From a virus, in IMG/VR virus record IMGVR_UViG_3300032286_000717, positions 1 through 21,098 of that record: DNA of 21,098 bases; one strand, given 5' to 3'. How positions within the stretch are numbered: position 1 is the first letter of the stretch; each line of letters starts with the position of its first letter. Below the pieces are notes generated by a model, which was not told the DNA's origin, made no database searches, and worked only from the letters and a program-made list of their open reading frames with translations. The translations under genes were made by a program, and so were the position numbers. Positions 5,811-10,317 of the stretch are shown here, piece after piece.

Positions 5811-5826
5811 AGAGAGAACTCTCTCT
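5811..5826. repeat. AGAGAG/CTCTCT palindrome, copy 2 (just after a stop codon)
   Basis: AGAGAGAACTCTCTCT. It lies 4 bp past the stop of the gene at 5831-6058, at the start of the untranslated region before the 498-residue gene. Confidence 0.8.
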
Positions 5827-5830
5827 AGAT

Positions 5831-6058
5831 TCACTCAACAACTACTGTCCACCCCATCGCCTCGATGACACGCTTGAGGGATGGGTCGGGCGCAAAGCCA
5901 ACGATGAGCGTTGCAATGCGGTCTTTCTTGTTGATACGCACCATCGTCATGGAGCGAGGCACCATCCACACACCGCCATCATTGACGGTGTCGAACATGT
6001 TGCGTGTCCACTGCACGGCATTCTTCATGCCTGCCTTGGTGTTGATGTCGTAGTTCAT
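5831..6058 (-). CDS. Small unknown phage protein
   Basis: This is a 75-residue protein starting MNYDINTKAGMKNAVQWTRN. The pattern of strand and helix (GGVWMVPRSMTMVRINKKD, RIATLIVGFAPDPSLKRVIE, AMGWTVVVE) suggests a compact alpha/beta fold with a conserved-looking GW-VVVE end. AAAGGATC precedes the ATG, which overlaps the preceding stop as ATGA. It is the last of a six-gene ATGA chain starting at 7178; an AGAGAG palindrome follows 4 bp after its stop. Function unknown. Confidence 0.77.
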   Translation of the reverse strand: MNYDINTKAGMKNAVQWTRNMFDTVNDGGVWMVPRSMTMVRINKKDRIATLIVGFAPDPSLKRVIEAMGWTVVVE

Positions 6059-6297
6059 TTGCGTGATCCTTTCTTCTTTGGTAATGTGAATGTGCCGAGG
6101 TACTCAGCACCATCGACTAGAGGGCAGTACATCTTGATGTCGTACCCTGTGGTGTGCGACACAGGCACAAGGAACAGGGCGTAGGTGTACCCGTCCTTGT
6201 CCATCAGGTCGAGCAGTGCGGGCAAGTCTCGCGTGTCATCGGTCGTTGCCCATTGCGCTACGCTTGATGCGTAGAAGTGGAAGTCTTTGTCTTTCAT
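6055..6297 (-). CDS. Small unknown phage protein
   Basis: This is an 80-residue protein starting MKDKDFHFYASSVAQWATTD. It has a helical, acidic first half (DLPALLDLMDKDG), a strand-rich middle (YTYALFLVPV, YDIKMYCPLV) and a Lys-rich end (TLPKKKGSRK). GGAG lies upstream, and both ends are ATGA overlaps (6294-6297, 6055-6058), so translation is coupled. The alternation resembles a small single-domain modulator, but no family is recognised. Confidence 0.77.
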   Translation of the reverse strand: MKDKDFHFYASSVAQWATTDDTRDLPALLDLMDKDGYTYALFLVPVSHTTGYDIKMYCPLVDGAEYLGTFTLPKKKGSRK

Positions 6298-6506
6298 TCC
6301 ATGTCTCCTTGGTTGAGTTTGTTGATGCGGTGCTGGCGGTAGAACTTGCAGAACAAGTCATCGAACGCTGTGATCAGGCGCTCTTTGTTGGTGGTGTCTG
6401 CTACGTAGAACGCACGGGCGATGTGCCCTGCGAAGCTACCGCCCTCATCCTCCATGGTCAGCGCCGCTGATAACAGCATGTCGTGGTCTAAATCCATTGC
6501 ACTCAT
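6294..6506 (-). CDS. Small unknown phage protein
   Basis: This is a 70-residue protein starting MSAMDLDHDMLLSAALTMED. It appears all helical, with AGHIARAFYVAD and LITAFDDLFCKFYRQHR forming amphipathic helices. GGAGAAACGAA precedes the ATG. ATGA overlaps join it to both neighbours (6503-6506, 6294-6297). Function unknown. Confidence 0.77.
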   Translation of the reverse strand: MSAMDLDHDMLLSAALTMEDEGGSFAGHIARAFYVADTTNKERLITAFDDLFCKFYRQHRINKLNQGDME

Positions 6507-6718
6507 TTCGTTTCTCCTTCGGTTACCAATACGTTGTCACGCCAGTCGTTCAGGTCAGAGAGAACTTTCTCTCTCGACCCTTTGAAGCCCATCATCTTGA
6601 GCGTTGAGTAGGCCGTTGGCCCACGGGATTTGCTCATGCCTAACATCTCCAGCTTGAGCATCTGGCGCAGGGTTAAGAGGCGAGCCGCCTCGATCTGGTG
6701 TCCGGTCAGTGTTGTCAT
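6503..6718 (-). CDS. Small unknown phage protein, helical
   Basis: This is a 71-residue protein starting MTTLTGHQIEAARLLTLRQM. Its first part (IEAARLLTLRQMLKLEMLGM) has the spacing of a helix-turn-helix, followed by KSRGPTAYSTLKMMGFKGSR, which could be a second helix pair; the DNA-binding reading is tentative. There is no strong ribosome binding site, so translation probably depends on termination of the preceding gene at the ATGA (6715-6718). An AGAGAG palindrome (6557-6574) lies within the coding sequence. Confidence 0.72.
   Translation of the reverse strand: MTTLTGHQIEAARLLTLRQMLKLEMLGMSKSRGPTAYSTLKMMGFKGSREKVLSDLNDWRDNVLVTEGETK
6557..6574. repeat. AGAGAG/CTCTCT palindrome, copy 3 (inside a small gene)
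   Basis: AGAGAGAACTTTCTCTCT: perfect 8-bp arms with a 2-nt centre, the longest form in the set. It lies inside the gene at 6503-6718. Confidence 0.8.
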
Positions 6719-6945
6719 GGCTTGCTCACTTTCACAATTGGTTCACGGTAGTGCGTCTCAATCACCTCTGAGATAAAGACTTGGTGGTGCACGTTGACGG
6801 TCTCATTTATCCAAGCACGTGACACGTTGTGTGCGTGCTCCAGACAATTAACGGTGCACGACTTCACGATGTGCTCCTGTCTTTGCTCTTGCCCCCAGTC
6901 GGGCTTTGATGCGTCGATCAGGGTGACGATGTACGTAGTTCTCAT
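6715..6945 (-). CDS. Small unknown phage protein
   Basis: This is a 76-residue protein starting MRTTYIVTLIDASKPDWGQE. A strand opening (TYIVTLIDA), a central helix and a strand end (HHQVFISEVIETHYREPIV) indicate an alpha/beta fold. The frame is open to 7302, but the ATG at 6943-6945 is chosen because GGAGAAAGCAA precedes it and it overlaps the preceding stop as ATGA. The same Shine-Dalgarno sequence is used before 7178, 5739 and, on the plus strand, 9603. Function unknown. Confidence 0.75.
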   Translation of the reverse strand: MRTTYIVTLIDASKPDWGQEQRQEHIVKSCTVNCLEHAHNVSRAWINETVNVHHQVFISEVIETHYREPIVKVSKP

Positions 6946-7178
6946 TTGCTTTCTCCGTTGTGTTTGAATTTCAGTGGCAGGTAGTTGTTGGCAAGTGCGC
7001 TCCACTTGGACAACAGCACGCCGTAGCGTGGGTCGGGTTTGTTCCATGCGTTCAGTCCCGGCTTGGTGTGGTTGAACACAAGCTCCGCCTCTCGTTGGTT
7101 GCTTGTGATGAGCACGATGGAGTTCATCCCACAAGGCGTGTACAGGCTGTCCGCCCGGTCTACTCGGTAGTCGTTCAT
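6942..7178 (-). CDS. Small unknown phage protein, head of a six-gene coupled chain
   Basis: This is a 78-residue protein starting MNDYRVDRADSLYTPCGMNS. It is mixed alpha/beta, with NSIVLITSNQREAELVFNHT at the core. It is preceded by the 21-bp duplicated leader with GGAGAAAG and begins the six-gene ATGA-linked chain ending at 5831. A longer upstream frame (to 7390) in a different register runs into the gene at 7275-8042 and is not used. Function unknown. Confidence 0.75.
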   Translation of the reverse strand: MNDYRVDRADSLYTPCGMNSIVLITSNQREAELVFNHTKPGLNAWNKPDPRYGVLLSKWSALANNYLPLKFKHNGESK

Positions 7179-7199
7179 TTGCTTTCTCCAGTTTCAGAT
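7179..7199 (-). repeat. Duplicated 21-bp leader with ribosome binding site, copy 2
   Basis: Identical to 5741-5761. In both cases the order in the transcript is stop codon, AGAGAG palindrome, hairpin, this leader, start codon. Confidence 0.85.
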
Positions 7200-7221
7200 G
7201 CCGCCCTTTGAAGGTAGGCTC

Positions 7222-7247
7222 CACCATGCGGGCGGCGTTGCATGGTG
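7222..7247. other. Intergenic hairpin, perfect 8-bp stem
   Basis: CACCATGC (7222-7229) pairs with GCATGGTG (7240-7247) around a 10-nt loop. A competing pair is possible between CCGCCC (7201-7206) and GGGCGG (7230-7235). It lies between the palindrome at 7256 and the duplicated leader. Confidence 0.55.
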
Positions 7248-7255
7248 AAGTTGTC

Positions 7256-7271
7256 AGAGAGATTTCTCTCT
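7256..7271. repeat. AGAGAG/CTCTCT palindrome, copy 4 (just after a stop codon)
   Basis: AGAGAGATTTCTCTCT, 3 bp past the stop of the gene at 7275-8042. Confidence 0.8.
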
Positions 7272-7274
7272 GGA

Positions 7275-8042
7275 TTAAAGAATGTTGAGTAGGCCTGTCC
7301 ATCGGGCAGGCAGGGGCATCGTTGGTTTGAGGTTGTCCATTGCAAGGTAGGCACGTTGCAAGTCCATCTCTCGCACATCCAGTGCGGCAATCGCTTCCGG
7401 GGTGGTTGCGATACGGCGCTCTACGTCGATGTCGTCTTTCGCTTTATTCATCTGGCCCACAAGAAATGAGCGTTGGATGGTGTGGACGTCCGGGGATACG
7501 CGCCGCTCGAACGGGACTTTGCGTTTGCCTCGGGCTGGATTGGGTGTGGCCTCGAACAGGTCACGCACATAGCGCTTTTGCGCAGCATCTACGTAATCCG
7601 TCCAGTGTTCGCCGTTGTTAGGGATGTCCCACCCCTTTTTCTCCTTAACGAAGGTAACGAACTGCCCCGGTGCGAACGTGCCTTTCTTTTGCACCTTGAC
7701 CAGATCGGCGATCACTTCAACGAGCACGTCCTCGTATTCACACAGCGCCCTGTACTTGGCCATCGTCCCCACGTTGCCGAACTCAGCGTCTGCTTGGCGT
7801 TTGGCTTGAGACTTCATGGTGCGCACACCGCCTAGCTCAATCCTTGCGGCGGATAAGATGTCGTCCCACAGTTGGTGCGATACGGTGGTCTTGATTTTCA
7901 GCTTGCGTTGCCGAGCTTTGGTCAGTTTCACAGCTTGCAAGATGTCGCGTATCACAGGTACAGGGTATTTTTGCGCACGCAGGTGGCGCTCCAAACGGGG
8001 CGTGCTCATGACCAACCAAGCGGGTTGAATGTTTTCTTCCAT
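7275..8042 (-). CDS. Unknown basic 255-residue phage protein
   Basis: This is a 255-residue, largely helical, Lys/Arg-rich protein starting MEENIQPAWLVMSTPRLERH. Features are a basic helix (AVKLTKARQRKLKIKTTV), a middle region with WDDILSAARIELGG, an aromatic patch (KKGWDIPNNGEHWTDYVDAA) and a C-terminal helix. The frame is open to 8132, but AAGGAG lies 8-9 nt before the ATG at 8040-8042. It is the first gene after the 389-bp gene-free region, so it probably has its own promoter. Charge suggests DNA or RNA binding, and its place beside an origin-like region would suit that, but this is inference. No family is recognised. Confidence 0.8.
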   Translation of the reverse strand: MEENIQPAWLVMSTPRLERHLRAQKYPVPVIRDILQAVKLTKARQRKLKIKTTVSHQLWDDILSAARIELGGVRTMKSQAKRQADAEFGNVGTMAKYRALCEYEDVLVEVIADLVKVQKKGTFAPGQFVTFVKEKKGWDIPNNGEHWTDYVDAAQKRYVRDLFEATPNPARGKRKVPFERRVSPDVHTIQRSFLVGQMNKAKDDIDVERRIATTPEAIAALDVREMDLQRAYLAMDNLKPTMPLPARWTGLLNIL

Positions 8043-8085
8043 ACTTTTACTCCTTAAAATAACAAATTGTACAGTGTTTGTCGGG

Positions 8086-8125
8086 ACTGTCCTAATTCTT
8101 TCACACATTAACGCTAAACGTGGAC
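8086..8125 (-). repeat. Left arm of 40-nt inverted repeat
   Basis: Read on the minus strand it begins GTCCACG and ends AGGACAGT. It matches 8361-8400 at 33 of 40 positions with no gaps, including an unbroken GTGTGAAAG. Confidence 0.85.
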
Positions 8126-8327
8126 GGGCCATTGCACCCTCGCAGGCCGCATGAATGCTAGGTTTCTAGGTTTCACTGAGTACCAGTGACCACTTCTTCC
8201 TACCAAAATAAAAAGAGAGCACGCTTCACTTTTAATTTTATATATGTGTGTATATGTACCAACATATAAAACAAATTCTCCTTCTCTATATGTATATAAA
8301 TATATATAGAAGAAGAGGACAGTTTTG

Positions 8328-8357
8328 CGCAAACCCACGCAACCATGCGGGTTTGCG
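8328..8357. other. Hairpin within the gene-free region
   Basis: CGCAAACCC (8328-8336) and GGGTTTGCG (8349-8357) form a perfect 9-bp stem around a 12-nt loop. No T-run follows on either strand, so it is not a standard terminator. Confidence 0.6.
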
Positions 8358-8360
8358 GCC

Positions 8361-8400
8361 GTCCACGCTTTGCTTTAAGGTGTGAAAGTAAAAGGACAGT
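8361..8400 (+). repeat. Right arm of 40-nt inverted repeat
   Basis: Same sequence family as 8086-8125 in the opposite orientation, 235 bp apart. Shared cores are GTCCACG, GTGTGAAAG and AGGACAGT. Confidence 0.85.
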
Positions 8401-8416
8401 TCGGACACTGTTTTTT

Positions 8417-8432
8417 AGAGAGAATTCTCTCT
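8417..8432. repeat. AGAGAG/CTCTCT palindrome, copy 5 (overlaps a stop codon)
   Basis: AGAGAGAATTCTCTCT, a perfect 16-bp palindrome. Its last base is also the last base of the stop codon of the gene at 8432-8659. Confidence 0.82.
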
Positions 8433-8659
8433 CAGATGCCGTTCATGGCGCGTTGCTGGCGTATGTTGACCTCATGCCAGAGCTGTGCGACTGAGGCGCA
8501 AGGGATGCTGATGGTCGTGCCTACCATGCTCACAGTATGGATGGTGTAGTTTTTATCCTTCTTGCCGTTGGGGTAGTAGGTTTGGGCGCACCAGAGTGCG
8601 CCTGCTTGGTCACGCCATTGGGTGATGGTTTCGATGGTGGGTTGTTTGGTGTTACGCAT
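8432..8659 (-). CDS. Small unknown phage protein
   Basis: This is a 75-residue protein starting MRNTKQPTIETITQWRDQAG. WCAQTYYPNGKKDKNYTIHT followed by VSMVGTTISIPCAS looks like a beta-rich core, and the end (VAQLWHEVNIRQQRAMNGI) is helical. The frame is open to 8761, but GGAGAAACTTCC directly before the ATG at 8657-8659 decides the start. About 140 bp of untranslated sequence with another AGAGAG palindrome precedes it. Function unknown. Confidence 0.75.
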   Translation of the reverse strand: MRNTKQPTIETITQWRDQAGALWCAQTYYPNGKKDKNYTIHTVSMVGTTISIPCASVAQLWHEVNIRQQRAMNGI

Positions 8660-8770
8660 GGAAGTTTCTCCGAAGGGCACGCTGGCTAGGCGTGGGGTTG
8701 TGTTGTGCCGTAGGCAAACGCCGTTAGACACGGTGGGTAACAACGGGCCAGCCAAGCCCATTGGGATTCG

Positions 8771-8786
8771 AGAGAGAAATCTCTCT
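8771..8786. repeat. AGAGAG/CTCTCT palindrome, copy 6 (after a stop codon)
   Basis: AGAGAGAAATCTCTCT, the exact reverse complement of copy 4. It lies 15 bp past the stop of the gene at 8802-9224. Confidence 0.8.
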
Positions 8787-8801
8787 GAGAAGCATTCGCA
8801 T

Positions 8802-9224
8802 TTACAGTGAACGCAACACGGTCAGGGCTTGCTTGATTTGTTCATCGAGGGACTCGCCCTCGAAGTTGGCCAAGAAGTCCATCGCCGCACTACGCAAGAC
8901 GGGGCTTATGCGCTTGGCGCTTGCGGGTGCGGCATCCTTGGGCTCAGGGCGAACAACCATGTACCGAAAGTCTGCGCTTGCGCGGTCAATGGCTTTGACG
9001 TGCTCAGGGTTTGCACCAGCGCCTTTGCCCTCAGAGAGAATTCTCTCTACGCCTTTGAAGCCTTGGCCCTCAAGGTGGCCAAGCATCCAACGATGGCGAA
9101 GGTCTTTGCGTTGCTCAGGGGTTGCGCCTACGTAGGCCACATGGAAAGGGTCAGCGGCTTCACGCACCTTGCGTGTAGCGGAACCGATGTTGAAGGCGTA
9201 TTGTTGAATGGTCAGTTTTGACAT
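8802..9224 (-). CDS. Unknown 140-residue phage protein
   Basis: This is a 140-residue protein starting MSKLTIQQYAFNIGSATRKV. GATPEQRKDLRHRWMLGHLE, an AIDRASADFRYMVVRPE motif and the helical tail DEQIKQALTVLRSL are visible. The DFRY-VVR type motif recurs in small phage hypotheticals I have seen, without an assigned role. The frame runs to 9275, but GGAGAAAATCC before the ATG at 9222-9224 decides the start. An AGAGAG palindrome (9033-9048) lies inside the gene and another follows it. It lies within the first genes after the promoter at 9455-9483 and so is probably expressed early. Confidence 0.78.
   Translation of the reverse strand: MSKLTIQQYAFNIGSATRKVREAADPFHVAYVGATPEQRKDLRHRWMLGHLEGQGFKGVERILSEGKGAGANPEHVKAIDRASADFRYMVVRPEPKDAAPASAKRISPVLRSAAMDFLANFEGESLDEQIKQALTVLRSL
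9033..9048. repeat. AGAGAG/CTCTCT palindrome, copy 7 (inside a gene)
   Basis: AGAGAGAATTCTCTCT, identical to copy 5, inside the gene at 8802-9224. Confidence 0.82.
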
Positions 9225-9264
9225 GGATTTTCTCCGTTGGGTTTGTGTCTTGCAAGGCCAATCC

Positions 9265-9432
9265 TCACTCGACAAACCCTAGTTTCCGGCAACCCTTGTT
9301 TGATCGCCACTCAGCCCCATTGTTTTCGAGGCACAAAGGCCACTTTCCGAGCCCCACCGTACCCCCATAGTCCCTTTTTGGAGCGTGGCACAGCTTCGTA
9401 GTACAACACTGTTCCCCAACCGCTCCCAGCAT
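9265..9432 (-). CDS. Possible small Cys-containing protein, first ORF after the early promoter
   Basis: This 55-residue open frame starts MLGAVGEQCCTTKLCHAPKR and continues through GKWPLCLENNGAEW and a KGCRKLG end. Five Cys and one His could bind a metal. It begins about 16 nt after the predicted transcription start and fills the space before the gene at 8802-9224. Against it, there is only a weak AGG 10-13 nt upstream, and an open frame of this length could arise by chance. No family is recognised. If it is not translated, the stretch 9225-9430 is an untranslated leader. Confidence 0.4.
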   Translation of the reverse strand: MLGAVGEQCCTTKLCHAPKRDYGGTVGLGKWPLCLENNGAEWRSNKGCRKLGFVE

Positions 9433-9433
9433 C

Positions 9434-9462
9434 TTTGTAATACCTAATACTTATTTTACAAA
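9434..9462. promoter_or_regulatory. Inverted repeat over the -10 of the early promoter
   Basis: TTTGTAA (9434-9440) and TTACAAA (9456-9462) are perfect 7-bp arms 15 bp apart, spanning the -10 and predicted start site of the leftward promoter. This is a plausible repressor site. Confidence 0.4.
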
Positions 9463-9483
9463 AGTACCTATGGTTTTTGTCAA
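9455..9483 (-). promoter_or_regulatory. Leftward sigma70-type early promoter
   Basis: On the minus strand a perfect TTGACA (plus 9478-9483) is followed after 17 bp by TGTAAA (plus 9455-9460, 4 of 6). It stands at the head of the whole leftward gene block. Two dyads overlap it, at the -35 (9478-9493) and at the -10 (9434-9462). Confidence 0.65.
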
Positions 9484-9493
9484 AACTTTGACA
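9478..9493. promoter_or_regulatory. Palindrome uniting leftward and rightward TTGACA boxes
   Basis: TGTCAAAACTTTGACA has perfect 7-bp arms with a 2-nt centre. It holds the leftward -35 box and, on the other strand, a rightward TTGACA (9488-9493). The rightward box has no convincing -10 at 16-18 bp. The site sits exactly at the divide between the two gene blocks. Confidence 0.55.
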
Positions 9494-9530
9494 GATTTGG
9501 CCGTCTCAAAAAATTTCTAAAAATTTTTAA

Positions 9531-9562
9531 AAAAACCGGGGCGAAAAAAAGCCCCGGTTTTT
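9531..9562. terminator. Strong bidirectional-type terminator hairpin in the leader of the structural block
   Basis: AAAAACCGGGGC (9531-9542) and GCCCCGGTTTTT (9551-9562) form a perfect 12-bp stem around GAAAAAAA. The stem ends in a T-run on plus, and A/T-rich sequence follows on minus, so both strands could terminate. The 3' half of the GC core can instead pair with CCGGGGC at 9565-9571 (see findings). Confidence 0.75.
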
Positions 9563-9571
9563 GGCCGGGGC
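9551..9571 (+). promoter_or_regulatory. Alternative hairpin competing with the terminator
   Basis: GCCCCGG (9551-9557) and CCGGGGC (9565-9571) form a perfect 7-bp stem with a 7-nt loop. Because 9551-9557 is also needed for the terminator stem, the two structures exclude each other, as in attenuators. Confidence 0.5.
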
Positions 9572-9576
9572 TTAAA

Positions 9577-9590
9577 AGGTCACTTGACCT
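9577..9590. promoter_or_regulatory. Dyad directly before the leader-ORF ribosome binding site
   Basis: AGGTCACTTGACCT: perfect 6-bp arms with a 2-nt centre, ending immediately before GAGGAG. It could be a DNA operator or a translation control site. Confidence 0.4.
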
Positions 9591-9602
9591 GAGGAGAAAG
9601 CA

Positions 9603-9683
9603 ATGGAACAACAAGTTGCACCAGTGCCGGGTGTGAGTGTACACTTAGCGCATCGGGACAGCAACCCGCAACTCCGGCCTTAG
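9603..9683 (+). CDS. Short leader ORF ahead of the terminase genes
   Basis: This 26-residue frame starts MEQQVAPVPGVSVHLAHRDS and ends PQLRP. GAGGAGAAAGCA gives it the best ribosome binding site in the region, better than that of the terminase small subunit gene 13 bp downstream. It may act as a translated leader that couples ribosomes to the next gene, or be a true micro-protein. The same Shine-Dalgarno string is used before several minus-strand genes. Reality as a protein is uncertain. Confidence 0.45.
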   Translation: MEQQVAPVPGVSVHLAHRDSNPQLRP

Positions 9684-9696
9684 CCGTCAGGACCAA

Positions 9697-10317
9697 ATGT
9701 TAGACCACCTCCTTGACTTCGACCCTGAAGTCCTGCCTAAGTCACAAGCGCCATCTCCGGCAGAGACGACCGCACCTGTTGAACTTCTCAACGGCAAAAT
9801 CAGTACCAACGACTGGCTCAAGGAAATGGGCATACCTGACGCGCAAACCGCCGTCTCTGAGTTGGAAAAACAGCAGGCCCGTCAAACTTTCTCGGCGCTG
9901 ACAACGGCCTCTCCTATAAAAGAACAGCATGAACTGGTCTCCAAGATAGAGACCCCTGCGGCCGTGCGCCATCTTGTAGGGATGCTGACGGCCTACGACT
10001 GGGAGTTTGTGCACCAAGCCAAGGAGCTGCGCGGTTACGCCGTGGCCAAACTGGTCGAAGAGTGCGAAAGCCCCAACGCCAATATCCGCCTAAAAGCCCT
10101 CGGCCTTCTGGGCAAGGTCACGGAAGTTGGCCTGTTCACTGAGAAGATTGAGATTAAGAAGACCGACATGACGGAAGCTGAGATCGACCAGCGCCTCAAA
10201 GAGAAGCTGGCCAAGTTCATGGATGTCTCAGACGCCGACGTAACGGACCTCGTGGACATCGCCGAAGTCACCCCCACCCCAATCCAAGATGACGACGAAC
10301 CCACCACTGACGCCTGA
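9697..10317 (+). CDS. terS: Terminase small subunit-like protein
   Basis: This is a 206-residue protein starting MLDHLLDFDPEVLPKSQAPS. It is predicted to be helical, with an acidic, Pro/Thr-rich tail (TPTPIQDDDEPTTDA). The central segment (TAYDWEFVHQAKELRGYAVA followed by LKALGLLGKVTEVGLFTEKI) is the kind of sequence found in genes directly before terL in environmental phages. Small terminase subunits bind the packaging site and regulate TerL. The call rests mainly on position (its end overlaps terL by 29 bp) and on this pattern, since no canonical helix-turn-helix is obvious. The ribosome binding site (CAGGA) is modest. GTG/ATG alternatives nearby have none. Confidence 0.75.
   Translation: MLDHLLDFDPEVLPKSQAPSPAETTAPVELLNGKISTNDWLKEMGIPDAQTAVSELEKQQARQTFSALTTASPIKEQHELVSKIETPAAVRHLVGMLTAYDWEFVHQAKELRGYAVAKLVEECESPNANIRLKALGLLGKVTEVGLFTEKIEIKKTDMTEAEIDQRLKEKLAKFMDVSDADVTDLVDIAEVTPTPIQDDDEPTTDA

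Larger units (their letters stand above)
8043..8431. promoter_or_regulatory. AT-rich gene-free region with inverted repeats; candidate control region or origin
   Basis: No supportable gene lies in these 389 bp. The centre (about 8220-8312) is very AT-rich with runs of TATA. The flanks carry a 40-nt imperfect inverted repeat (8086-8125 and 8361-8400, 33 of 40 identical). AGGACAGT occurs three times (once on minus within the left arm, and at 8316-8323 and 8393-8400 on plus). A hairpin with 9-bp stem CGCAAACCC/GGGTTTGCG lies at 8328-8357. A possible minus promoter, AGGACA then 16 bp then TACAAT, lies in and beside the left arm. An easily melted core with flanking iterated sites is the usual form of a replication origin or complex promoter. 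Confidence 0.55.

Noticed and set aside
7175-7390. 71-codon minus-strand frame ending in an ATGA overlap with the gene at 6942-7178
   Set aside because: It overlaps the well-supported gene at 7275-8042 by over 100 bp and has no ribosome binding site at either possible ATG; the stretch is better explained as a leader with palindrome, hairpin and duplicated ribosome binding site.
8114-8338. 74-codon minus-strand frame in the gene-free region
   Set aside because: It starts with GTG without a ribosome binding site, its composition (Tyr/Ile runs) only reflects the TATA-rich DNA, and it spans hairpin and repeat elements.
8746-8760. Plus-strand bases that read GPAKP, like the micro-protein family at 1889-2757
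   Set aside because: Only about 15 bp, on the opposite strand, without the rest of the motif, start codon or ribosome binding site; probably chance.
9488-9519. Rightward promoter from TTGACA at 9488
   Set aside because: No -10 hexamer better than 3 of 6 at 16-18 bp spacing (only TTCTAA at about 20 bp), so I list the box only as part of a palindrome.
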